This document shows positions 14,557 through 21,296 of a stretch of 22,500 nt of DNA, in pieces. The stretch spans positions 1 to 22,500 of the IMG/VR virus record IMGVR_UViG_3300044953_000503; one strand, 5' to 3'. The position numbers and the translations under genes were made by a program. A model generated the notes under the pieces. It ran no database searches and was not told the origin of the DNA. It saw only the letters and a program-made list of their open reading frames with translations. Source of the DNA: a virus. Numbering within the stretch: the stretch's first letter is position 1; every line of letters begins with the position of its first letter.

Positions 14557-15231
14557 ATGCCACGTAATTACGACACTGACGAAACTGAAATGTTTGGAAA
14601 GGACGAGTCAAGCAACTCCACTACAGCCGTTGCTGAAGCGCCCGCTAAGCGCCTCCTTCGCGGGGGCTGGTCTCAGGTTGACGCAATGAAGAGCGCAGAC
14701 TCACAGTATGCGCAACGCCTCAAGGTTACCGAAGAGGTGCAAATCGTCAAGTTCCTTGAGGACGAGCCTTATGTCGGCTGGCACCAGCATTGGGTTGAGC
14801 GCGAGGGTCAAAAGTCCTTTGTCTGCATCCGCGAGATTGACGAGCGCGGTTGCCCCATTTGTGAGACGGGCGTGCGTCCGTCACAGCGAGTGGCCTTTAA
14901 TGTTGCGTTGCTTACCTCTGGCGAAAAGGTTGCCAATCGCTCGTTTGAGGTTGGTCCCCGTGTTGTGGACCAGTTGCGCAATCTTAACAAGGCGCCTCAA
15001 ACTGGACCGCTTTCCAAGCACTATTGGGCGGTTTCACGTTCGGGCAAGGGGGCCACTACGTCGTACAACTTACAAGTGGTTCGTGAGCGAGACCTCGCAG
15101 ACGAGTGGAAAGTTTCCCCGATTTCTGAGGAGGGAATGTTGCGCTTACAGGACAACTTGTATGATGCTTCCATCATCAAGGTTCCGACCTACGCCGACCT
15201 CGCCGCCATTGCTGCTGAAATTGGAAACTAA
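14557..15231 (+). CDS. Probable single-stranded DNA-binding protein
   Basis: The 224-residue product begins at ATG 14557 with AAGGA seven bases upstream. The first 35 residues are acidic and disordered. The core (about 36-190) has 'GGWSQVDAMKSADSQYAQRL', 'VQIVKFLEDEPYVGWHQHWV', 'KSFVCIREIDERGCPICETG' and 'RVAFNVALLTSGEK'. A Cys cluster (Cys90, Cys99, Cys102) with nearby His76/His78 could hold zinc, as in T4 gp32-type proteins, and the 'I-FLEDE--V-W--HW' strands are seen in phage proteins annotated as ssDNA-binding. It directly precedes the polymerase (TAATG). Base composition is visibly more GC-rich and its codon use more regular than its neighbours, in line with high expression. The function is likely but not proven. 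Confidence 0.68.
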   Translation: MPRNYDTDETEMFGKDESSNSTTAVAEAPAKRLLRGGWSQVDAMKSADSQYAQRLKVTEEVQIVKFLEDEPYVGWHQHWVEREGQKSFVCIREIDERGCPICETGVRPSQRVAFNVALLTSGEKVANRSFEVGPRVVDQLRNLNKAPQTGPLSKHYWAVSRSGKGATTSYNLQVVRERDLADEWKVSPISEEGMLRLQDNLYDASIIKVPTYADLAAIAAEIGN

Positions 15232-17294
15232 TGGCAAGGGGAATAATGCCCCCAATCGTCACCTCTAAAAAAGAATTAGAGTACATTGTTCATGAGGTGA
15301 CGAATTATGGGGCATTTGCATACGACATAGAGAGTAGGGGAGTTCTTGACCGACACCCTGATTTATACGTTCACTTAGAAAATGATTTTAAACAACACGT
15401 AAGTGAACTCAAGAATAAAAGCCCCGAGATTCTTCTGCGTGCCCGCAGCATTATTGAAGAGCGATATCAAGAGGCCATCACTCTCAACCCTTTGCGCAAT
15501 GAAGTTTTTTGGATTGGTATTGCCACGCATGGGAAATCGTGGGCCATTCCAATGGGACACTCCGTTGGATACATAGTAGAACCCGAGGAGATTGGTGATG
15601 GCGCTACGGTTCCACCACCAGGCTATAGAAGACTTCTTAAAAACGGAACTGAATCATTAGCAAAGGCACGTTACGTAAAGCCAGCAAAATACGCCGAGCC
15701 TCCAACGCAATTATCACGCTCAGAAGTTTTTGAAACTTTAAGGCCAATTTTTTTTAGTGACATTATAAAAATTGGTCACAACGTAAAGTTTGATACCCGT
15801 TCTATTTCTAAATACTACGGCGAAATACCGCCAGGTCCATATATGGACACCATGATTTTACAGCATATTACTAATGAAAATTTAATGAGTTATTCATTAG
15901 AAAATTTGATTTCCCATAACTATGGTGGATTACGCGCCTATGAAAAAGGTGGCAAATTAGGGGAAAAGGTTGCAACCGCCGCCATAGACGCAGCAGCCTT
16001 ATATGTACATCGTGATGTTAGGTGGACATGGATGTTGTTCACGCGCCTTATGAAAAAGGTTGAATCCCAGCCAGACCTACGAAAGGCTCTCAACCTTGAC
16101 TGTCAAGTGTTAGAGGTTCTTATGAGTATGGAAAATTTAGGAATTCCAATTGATGTTAAAAATCTTAAAGACCTCAACCTTGAACTTGACAATGAACTTC
16201 ATTCCGTTTTGGACAACATTCACAAATACGCTCCTAAGGGTTTTAATCCAGACTCTAATAAACATAAACAAACGTTGTTGTTTACGCCTAAATCAGAGGG
16301 CGGCCTAGGATTAAAGCCAACTAAGAAAACAGCCAGTGGAGCACCGTCCGTTGATGAAGAGGCTCTTCGTGCTGTTTCACATAAACACGAGGTAGTTGCC
16401 GACCTTTTGAAGTGGGCCGAATTACAAAAACTTAAGACAACATATGTAGAAGGATTGTTGCCAAAGTTACGTAATGGACGACTGCACCCATCGTTTCATT
16501 TACATAGAACGGCAACTGGTCGCCTGTCCTCATCTGACCCAAATCTTCAAAATATTCCTCGTACATCAAGCATCCGAAAGTTATTTATTGCACCAGAAAA
16601 TAAAGTTTTATTAGTGGCAGATTACGACCAAATTGAATTGCGAGTCATGGCCATGTTTAGCCAAGACCCTCGTTTATTAGAAGTGTTTAAAAACGAGGAA
16701 GACATTCATGCAGCCACCGCATCAGCAGTGTTCAAAAAGCCAATTGACAAAGTAACTACTGAAGAGCGACAAATTGGTAAGGGGGTAAATTTCCTTACCG
16801 CATATGGCGGAGGGTCAGCAAAACTTGCTCGTGTTACTGGCATATCTGAAAGAGACGCTCAAGAAATTCTTGCTAATTATTACAAAAGTTTTAAGACGTT
16901 GACTCAATGGAAACAGCAAATAGTAAATCAAGGAACGTCTAAAGGCTACGTATCAACCCTGCAAGGCCGCCGCCGTCGCCTACCAGACTTGAGGTCAACG
17001 GACCAATCCTTAAAGTCTCGCGCTGAAAGGCAAGCCGTTAATGCAGTTGTTCAGGGAACTGCCGCAGATATTTGTAAGCAAGCAATGATAAATGTTTACA
17101 AAATAGAAAAACAATTTAATTTGGAACTAATTGTTCAGGTCCATGACGAATTGGTTATCGCAGCACCTGAGAACGAAACAAAGAACCTTATTCAACCGTT
17201 CCTTACAGCAATGGGTGACGGCTCTGTTATTGATAGTGTTCCAATTAAAGTCTCATATCAAATTGCACACAGTTGGGCGGAGGCAAAAGAATAA
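15231..17294 (+). CDS. DNA polymerase I-like, family A, with 3'-5' exonuclease
   Basis: The 687-residue protein has both polymerase and proofreading parts. Exonuclease motifs: Exo I 'AYDIESRG' (Asp32, Glu34), Exo II 'IGHNVKFDTRS' (Asn184, Asp188), Exo III 'YVHRD' (Tyr258, Asp262). Polymerase motifs: 'TATGRLSSSDPNLQNIP' (427-443), motif A 'VADYDQIELRVMAM' (Asp464), motif B 'RQIGKGVNFLTAYGG' (Arg513, Lys517, Phe521, Tyr525) and motif C 'QVHDELV' (Asp639, Glu640). All catalytic acidic residues are present. There is no 5'-3' exonuclease domain. The residue equivalent to E. coli Phe762 is Phe521, as in Pol I, whereas T7 polymerase has Tyr. An insert of about 60 residues (118-175) lies between Exo I and Exo II. 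ATG 15246, behind AAGGGGA, is an alternative start. Confidence 0.96.
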   Translation: MARGIMPPIVTSKKELEYIVHEVTNYGAFAYDIESRGVLDRHPDLYVHLENDFKQHVSELKNKSPEILLRARSIIEERYQEAITLNPLRNEVFWIGIATHGKSWAIPMGHSVGYIVEPEEIGDGATVPPPGYRRLLKNGTESLAKARYVKPAKYAEPPTQLSRSEVFETLRPIFFSDIIKIGHNVKFDTRSISKYYGEIPPGPYMDTMILQHITNENLMSYSLENLISHNYGGLRAYEKGGKLGEKVATAAIDAAALYVHRDVRWTWMLFTRLMKKVESQPDLRKALNLDCQVLEVLMSMENLGIPIDVKNLKDLNLELDNELHSVLDNIHKYAPKGFNPDSNKHKQTLLFTPKSEGGLGLKPTKKTASGAPSVDEEALRAVSHKHEVVADLLKWAELQKLKTTYVEGLLPKLRNGRLHPSFHLHRTATGRLSSSDPNLQNIPRTSSIRKLFIAPENKVLLVADYDQIELRVMAMFSQDPRLLEVFKNEEDIHAATASAVFKKPIDKVTTEERQIGKGVNFLTAYGGGSAKLARVTGISERDAQEILANYYKSFKTLTQWKQQIVNQGTSKGYVSTLQGRRRRLPDLRSTDQSLKSRAERQAVNAVVQGTAADICKQAMINVYKIEKQFNLELIVQVHDELVIAAPENETKNLIQPFLTAMGDGSVIDSVPIKVSYQIAHSWAEAKE

Positions 17295-17641
17295 TGGTTC
17301 CCATTGAGAAACGGTTTTTTTACCTAATGCTTTCAGTGGCTCAGGGACAGGATTTTGCCCAATCTATGGATTTCTCTCAACCATCTCAAGATGTTAGAGA
17401 AGCAGAAACAATGGACGTTCTTAGTAGATGGGCGCTGTTTGTCAATCAAGGTATATTTGAAGCAATTGGAGAAGGGGCTGGTTGGCTACTTGAATTGTTA
17501 GAAAAAACTGATAAACTCATAACCCCTAAAGACGACTTATATCCATTATTTGCGGCCTTTGGGGTTGCAATGTTAAATAAACTTTTGGATGACGGGTCCA
17601 TTACAATAGTTATTGATGAGGAATTACTAGATGAAAAATGA
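17294..17641 (+). CDS. Hypothetical protein, 115 aa
   Basis: ATG 17294 shares TAATG with the polymerase stop; the product has 115 residues. It is mostly helical and acidic: 'VPIEKRFFYLMLSVAQGQDF', 'TMDVLSRWALFVNQGIFEAI', 'GAGWLLELLEKTDKLI', 'LYPLFAAFGVAMLNKLLDDG', ending in 'EELLDEK'. There is no Cys pair, nucleotide-binding loop or long membrane segment. I do not recognise it. The tail overlaps the next gene by 11 bases. Being wedged between polymerase and a zinc-ribbon gene suggests a replication or recombination accessory factor, by position only. Confidence 0.7.
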   Translation: MVPIEKRFFYLMLSVAQGQDFAQSMDFSQPSQDVREAETMDVLSRWALFVNQGIFEAIGEGAGWLLELLEKTDKLITPKDDLYPLFAAFGVAMLNKLLDDGSITIVIDEELLDEK

Positions 17642-18008
17642 TTGGTGGTCTAAAAAATTGGCGGGTGAAAAACCCACCCCCAGAACCTACACACCCCCAA
17701 CAACCACCTCCGTCCAAATTGGGTCACAACAGCACACGCCACAGCCACAAGGCAACCAGCGAGTGCTAGACGAAAATGCTTCTCCTACTTCTCAAATTCC
17801 AATGGGTGCTGCAATTAGAATGTGGAAAGGAGGTGAAGCACACCGTAAAGAAGGTAACATGACATGCCCAGAGTGCGGCAGTAGAAATGTTTTTTCACGA
17901 CGAGGTAGTGGCACTACCATCAACGGTCATGCACCAGCACCACGTTGTTACGAGTGCGGTTGGAATGGTAAATATTCTCAGGGTAATCAAGTAAATTGGG
18001 TGTCATAA
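17631..18008 (+). CDS. Zinc-ribbon protein
   Basis: The 125-residue product has a disordered, Pro/Thr/Gln-rich first half ('TPRTYTPPTTTSVQIGSQQH', 'TPQPQGNQ') and a C-terminal zinc ribbon: Cys79-x2-Cys82 and Cys106-x2-Cys109 ('CPECGSRNVFSR', 'RCYECGW'), a treble-clef or ribbon layout seen in many nucleic-acid-binding proteins. The ribbon plausibly contacts DNA or RNA polymerase, with the long linker as a tether. It starts 11 bases inside the previous gene and ends 16 bases before the RecA start. Regulation of recombination or transcription genes is possible; nothing in the sequence decides this. Confidence 0.78.
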   Translation: MKNDWWSKKLAGEKPTPRTYTPPTTTSVQIGSQQHTPQPQGNQRVLDENASPTSQIPMGAAIRMWKGGEAHRKEGNMTCPECGSRNVFSRRGSGTTINGHAPAPRCYECGWNGKYSQGNQVNWVS

Positions 18009-18024
18009 CACAGAGGGATACAAC

Positions 18025-19044
18025 ATGTCAGAGTATGAGTCACTTCAAGCAATAATTTCTTCTATCACCAAAAAATATGGTGATGACATTCTTATCAAAG
18101 GCTCTCAAATGACTGAGGTTGTTCCACGCATCACCTCAGGCATTCTTGCATTTGACCTTATGCTTGGCGGAGGGTGGCCCGTTAACCAATGGTCTGAAAT
18201 TATTGGCGAAGAATCGTCGGGAAAAACCGCCGTTGCTTACAAAACTATTGCCGCAAATCAAGCCATTGACCCTAATTTTACCGCGCTGTGGATTGCCGCC
18301 GAAGCCTATGTTCCGCAATATGCAAGGGCTATTGGAGTAGACCTTGACCGACTTTGGGTTGTTGAAACCAACATCATGGAGCAGGTGTACGACCTCATCA
18401 TTAAGGCCCTTGACAACCGTGCCGTTGATATGGTCGTCATTGACTCCCTTCCGTCACTGGTTCCAGACGATGAGGCAGAGAAGGCCATGGAAGACTTTAC
18501 GGTTGGATTAGGTGCTCGCTTAACTGGCAAGTTCTTTCGTAAATCCTCTAAAGCGCAACGTCGTTCTCTTATTAATGAAGACCGCCCATGCACTGGCATT
18601 ATCATCAATCAATGGCGAGAAAAGATTGGCGTCATGTGGGGAGACAACCGCACTACCCCAGGCGGCAAGGCCAAGAACTTTCACTATTTTGCCCGAGTTG
18701 AGGTAAAACGAGATGAGTGGATTAAAGAGAAGGAAGAAGCCGTAGGACAAATCATTAAGGCACGAACCATCAAGAATAAGACTTACCGACCCCAGCAGAC
18801 AGCAGTTGTTGATTTCTATTTCACCAAGTCTGGCAACTTTAGGTTTGGGTCTTTTGACACTATTAAAGATATTATAAACATTGGAATTGCTGTAAACCTA
18901 ATTGAAAGGGCAGGCCCGTACTATTCGTTTAGTGGTCAGAAGTGGCAAGGTAAAGAGGCACTGACAACCGCCATTCGTGAAGACGTTGACCTTCAGAAAT
19001 CATTAAAAACAGACATTGAAAAACACTTTGAGGTAACAAAATGA
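18025..19044 (+). CDS. recA: RecA recombinase
   Basis: The 339-residue protein is a bacterial-type RecA. 'ITSGILAFDLMLGGGWPVNQ' (36-55) precedes Walker A GEESSGKT (61-68, where most RecA have GPESSGKT). The catalytic-Glu strand is in 'LWIAAEAYVPQYA' (Glu93). Walker B is 'VDMVVIDSLPSLVP' (134-147). The loop 2 segment reads 'INQWREKIGVMWGDNRTTPG' (194-213), very close to the bacterial 'NQ-R-KIGVMFG-PETT-GG'. The C-terminal part is normal, with no intein. It would form the filament for strand exchange, with resolvases encoded just downstream. ATG 18025 has a GAGGG site upstream. The stop overlaps the next ATG (ATGA). Confidence 0.95.
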   Translation: MSEYESLQAIISSITKKYGDDILIKGSQMTEVVPRITSGILAFDLMLGGGWPVNQWSEIIGEESSGKTAVAYKTIAANQAIDPNFTALWIAAEAYVPQYARAIGVDLDRLWVVETNIMEQVYDLIIKALDNRAVDMVVIDSLPSLVPDDEAEKAMEDFTVGLGARLTGKFFRKSSKAQRRSLINEDRPCTGIIINQWREKIGVMWGDNRTTPGGKAKNFHYFARVEVKRDEWIKEKEEAVGQIIKARTIKNKTYRPQQTAVVDFYFTKSGNFRFGSFDTIKDIINIGIAVNLIERAGPYYSFSGQKWQGKEALTTAIREDVDLQKSLKTDIEKHFEVTK

Positions 19045-19121
19045 AAATTGCTGTAGTGATTGCAGGACTGTTTGTAATTACTTTGTGTATTATTACCGCT
19101 ATTCTTGATGAATTGAGGTAA
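19041..19121 (+). CDS. 26-residue single-span membrane peptide
   Basis: ATG 19041 overlaps the RecA stop (ATGA) and is preceded by GAGGT (19030-19034), a suitable ribosome site. The peptide, MKIAVVIAGLFVITLCIITA with ILDELR, is one hydrophobic stretch of about 21 residues with a Lys at the start and charged DELR at the end, as expected for a one-span membrane peptide with the N-terminus out or in. It ends six bases before the next ATG. It could be a spurious small frame, but its composition, ribosome site and perfect fit in the gap argue for a real gene. Function is unknown. Confidence 0.55.
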   Translation: MKIAVVIAGLFVITLCIITAILDELR

Positions 19122-19127
19122 CAATCA

Positions 19128-19478
19128 ATGATTATTGGCAAAGACCCCGAACACAGGAAAAAAATATTAAAGAAATCAAAAAAACAAGAACGCCGAACTG
19201 CCGATGTTTACAAAGGCAGTCGCAATGCGGGTTCTGGGGCTGGATGGCTTCGCAAAAACGATGTTCGTAGCCATGACTTTTTGTTTGAAAACAAGTTTAC
19301 AGATAATAAAATTCAATACAGCCTTAAGTTAAAAGACTTAAAGGAACTTCGTGAGAGGGCCGTGTTAGAAAACAGAATACCAATTTTGCAAGTAGATATA
19401 TTAAATAATAGATACGTTGTTATTACCGAAGATGATTTTTTAGAACTAACAGGATTGTCAGATGCAATGGGACGCTGA
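19128..19478 (+). CDS. PD-(D/E)XK endonuclease, Holliday junction resolvase-like
   Basis: The 116-residue product starts with a Lys/Arg-rich stretch ('HRKKILKKSKKQERR'), then 'KGSRNAGSGAGWLRKNDVRS' and 'HDFLFENKFTDNKIQYSLKL'. The Ser/Gly loop, the Asp (Asp45 or Asp50) and Glu54-x-Lys56 on the next strand give the D...ExK set of small PD-(D/E)XK resolvases; 'TDNKIQYSLKLKDLKELRER' is the helix and basic segment that usually follows. The C-terminal part has strands 'IPILQVDI' and 'RYVVITEDDFLEL'. The substrate is probably branched DNA from RecA-mediated exchange. GAGGT lies about ten bases before ATG 19128. An Mrr-like or other nuclease function cannot be excluded. Confidence 0.75.
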   Translation: MIIGKDPEHRKKILKKSKKQERRTADVYKGSRNAGSGAGWLRKNDVRSHDFLFENKFTDNKIQYSLKLKDLKELRERAVLENRIPILQVDILNNRYVVITEDDFLELTGLSDAMGR

Positions 19479-20376
19479 AAGTATGAAAAAGGCAATGCGG
19501 CATAAGGGCCGACTATTGCCTCTCGTCGCCGCACAAGCGGCATTAGACAATCACATATCGTCTGAATTACGTGATACTGCACATTTGCACCCAAGTGAAA
19601 TTTGTAAGAGAGATTGGTGTGCGCGTTCGTCCATGTATCAAATGTACGGTTATACACCAGACAAGAAGAAAGAATTGTCATTTCAAACGTTGAACATTTT
19701 CAGGACGGGCCACGACATTCATAACAAATGGCAAGAATGGTTGGAAAAGGCTGGTGTTTTAAAAATTAAAGAATTGCCTATTCATAGCGAACAACACGGA
19801 ATAGTGGGCCATGCAGACGGACTCGTAGAAGATTTTTATGGACAAGCAATCTTAGAAATTAAGAGTATTGGTAGTGGCACAATTCGTTTTGAAAATCCCG
19901 ACCTTTATAATAAATACATTACAAAAGAAATAGATTATGATGAGATGTGGGACAACATTCGCCAACCGTTTTCCCAACACTTGAAACAAATAATGTTGTA
20001 TATGTTTGTAACAGGCATTCATAAAGGAATTATTTTTTATGAATGGAAAGCATCTCAAGCCGTTAAAGAGTTTGAGGTCGGGCTGCAAATGGGCCTTATA
20101 GAAAGCATCCTTGCCACTTGCATAGAGGTTCAAGCATGCAAGGCTGCTAGTGTGCTTATTGCTAGGCCATCTTGGGCAACTAGCGCGGAGCACAGAGTTT
20201 GCAAACAATGTCCATATAATAAAACTTGTTGGAGCACAGATGAAACTGATACGCCTATCAAACCAAGAACCCAGTCCGATATTGTTGGAATTCCAAAAGA
20301 AGTTCAGCCTTCCTCAAAAACCACAGGGGGACTTGCCCGAGATTCCGAACAACTTAGACGCATTGTCAGACGTTAA
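19462..20376 (+). CDS. Cas4-like PD-(D/E)XK exonuclease with Fe-S cluster cysteines
   Basis: The 304-residue protein shows the Cas4/AddB-type plan. N-terminal 'PSEICKRDWCARSSMYQM' provides Cys48 or Cys53, and the C-terminal trio is Cys247-x2-Cys250-x5-Cys256 ('CKQCPYNKTCW'), fitting a 4Fe-4S cluster that staples both ends. Nuclease residues lie in 'FRTGHDIHNKWQEWL' (His84/His87), 'GHADGLV' (Asp119), 'AILEIKS' (Glu132, Lys134) and 'SQHLKQIMLYMF' (Gln176, Tyr180). It would resect DNA ends for RecA. There are no cas1/cas2 genes or CRISPR repeats in the window, so it is a phage recombination nuclease rather than an adaptation gene. The last 45 residues, after the cluster, look disordered and are overprinted by the next gene. 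Confidence 0.88.
   Translation: MQWDAESMKKAMRHKGRLLPLVAAQAALDNHISSELRDTAHLHPSEICKRDWCARSSMYQMYGYTPDKKKELSFQTLNIFRTGHDIHNKWQEWLEKAGVLKIKELPIHSEQHGIVGHADGLVEDFYGQAILEIKSIGSGTIRFENPDLYNKYITKEIDYDEMWDNIRQPFSQHLKQIMLYMFVTGIHKGIIFYEWKASQAVKEFEVGLQMGLIESILATCIEVQACKAASVLIARPSWATSAEHRVCKQCPYNKTCWSTDETDTPIKPRTQSDIVGIPKEVQPSSKTTGGLARDSEQLRRIVRR
20231..20234 (+). promoter_or_regulatory. Ribosome binding site inside the nuclease gene, for the start at 20240
   Basis: GGAG stands five bases before ATG 20240, inside the last part of the Cas4-like gene. It supports the long-overlap start over the later in-frame ATGs at 20381 and 20402, of which the first has no good site. Confidence 0.55.
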
Positions 20377-20737
20377 TTTGATGGAGGTTTATGTTGAGTT
20401 CATGGCATGGCTTTCATATGCTAAATCTGAACTTGTGGCCGCTGAAATCTCAGAAGAACGCGCAGCCAATGACTGCCGTCTTACCGAGGCTCGCACTCTC
20501 ATTACTCAATGGTGTGGAGACAAAGGTGACACTGTAACTCTTGCCAAAGCACGTCGGGATATAGACGCGCATGTAGTTTCTGCCCAAGAACGCCACTTAA
20601 ATACGCGCGCTTACCGCAAGTTGGTAGAGGCAGTTTTTGAACGATGTGAACGTGGCGCTCAAGTTCTTTCTCGGGAACTAAGTCGTCGCATTAGTATGGC
20701 TCCACAGGAGCGTCGTTTGGCGCACTATGCCCCATGA
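20240..20737 (+). CDS. Hypothetical helical protein, start overprinted on nuclease tail
   Basis: From ATG 20240 the product has 165 residues. The first about 45 are polar with several Pro ('SLPQKPQGDLPEIPNNLDAL'). The remainder is strongly helical and charged: 'DVNLMEVYVEFMAWLSYAKS', 'ELVAAEISEERAANDCRLTE', 'TLITQWCGDKGDTVTLAKAR', 'AYRKLVEAVFERCERGAQVL', 'SRELSRRI'. This 'EFM-WL-YAK-EL--AE--E--A' rhythm with a basic 'SRELSRR' end suggests a long antiparallel helix bundle, possibly a recombination accessory. I cannot name a family. The first 46 codons are read out of frame over the last 45 codons of the Cas4-like gene. If the start were ATG 20381 the protein would be 118 residues. Its last four bases overlap the next ATG. 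Confidence 0.72.
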   Translation: MKLIRLSNQEPSPILLEFQKKFSLPQKPQGDLPEIPNNLDALSDVNLMEVYVEFMAWLSYAKSELVAAEISEERAANDCRLTEARTLITQWCGDKGDTVTLAKARRDIDAHVVSAQERHLNTRAYRKLVEAVFERCERGAQVLSRELSRRISMAPQERRLAHYAP

Positions 20738-20904
20738 TGAAAGTAAAATGTTTAAAGTGCGAAGGTATAGTTGAATACATTAAAGGACGCACGGCGGGAT
20801 GTTTTTGCGACCCAGACGCCCCAACTTGGATTGGTATTGGGCCAGATAAAAAATTATTGAAACTTTCTAATGTCAAATACGAGGTCATAGACGATGGGGA
20901 ATAG
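20734..20904 (+). CDS. Small Cys-rich putative metal-binding protein
   Basis: ATG 20734 (or the following ATG 20737) gives 56 residues ending at TAG 20902-20904: 'MMKVKCLKCEGIVEYIKGRT', 'AGCFCDPDAPTWIGIGPDKK', 'LLKLSNVKYEVIDDGE'. Cys6-x2-Cys9 and Cys23-x-Cys25 could hold zinc as a miniature ribbon or knuckle. The frame overlaps the end of the previous gene by four bases and the next start (20894) by 11 bases. The junction pattern and Cys pairs support a real gene. Function is unknown. Confidence 0.68.
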   Translation: MMKVKCLKCEGIVEYIKGRTAGCFCDPDAPTWIGIGPDKKLLKLSNVKYEVIDDGE

Positions 20905-21259
20905 ACACAAAGCAAAAGGCACAGCCTTTGAAACAGCAATTAAAGAGTATTTAATAAACAATGGGTTTATAAATGCCCGAAGAGCCGCCTTGTCTGGAGG
21001 AGACGATACTGGAGATATTCACGGTATTGAACAGCGCACAACTTTACGGCCTGTGTGCGTTCAATGTAAGAACCAACGTAAATGGGATTTGAGCGGTTGG
21101 CTAAATGCCACTGTTGAACAAGCCAAACGTTTAAAAAATGCATTACCAGCATTGATAATTAAGCGGCCTAACAAAGGTACAAAGTCTCTTGGTGATTCGT
21201 ATGTCGTGATGAGGTTGGATGATTTCGTAGAACTGTTAAAAAACGCTCAATATAGTTAA
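20894..21259 (+). CDS. Hjc-like Holliday junction resolvase
   Basis: The 121-residue protein has the archaeal Hjc/VRR-like resolvase order: 'KGTAFETAIKEYLINNGFIN' (Glu13 in the first helix), 'RRAALSGGDDTGDIHGI' (Asp41 in GDI), 'PVCVQCKNQRKWDLSGWL' (Gln57-x-Lys59, a QxK variant of ExK seen in some PD-(D/E)XK enzymes). The final strands include 'SYVVMRLDDFVELL'. The enzyme would cut four-way junctions made by RecA. It is the second small PD-(D/E)XK protein of this module, after the one at 19128. The start overlaps the previous gene. A 37-base spacer follows. Confidence 0.85.
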   Translation: MGNRHKAKGTAFETAIKEYLINNGFINARRAALSGGDDTGDIHGIEQRTTLRPVCVQCKNQRKWDLSGWLNATVEQAKRLKNALPALIIKRPNKGTKSLGDSYVVMRLDDFVELLKNAQYS

Positions 21260-21296
21260 ACTAGTTGGAACACCATAAGTAGTTTTAGGAGTTCCA

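Noticed and set aside
14708-15268. Open 186-codon frame on + inside the ssDNA-binding gene
   Set aside because: It is a shadow of the GC-richer gene at 14557: Arg/Ser/Leu/Pro-rich, no motif, no ribosome site.
17859-18008. Internal start (ATG 17859) giving the zinc ribbon alone, with AAGAAGG nearby and AAAGGAGGTGA at about 17826-17836
   Set aside because: The strong site is about 25 bases from the ATG; there is no evidence for a separate short product.
19462-20376. CRISPR-Cas locus suggested by the Cas4-like gene
   Set aside because: No cas1, cas2 or repeat array; the neighbours are RecA and resolvases.
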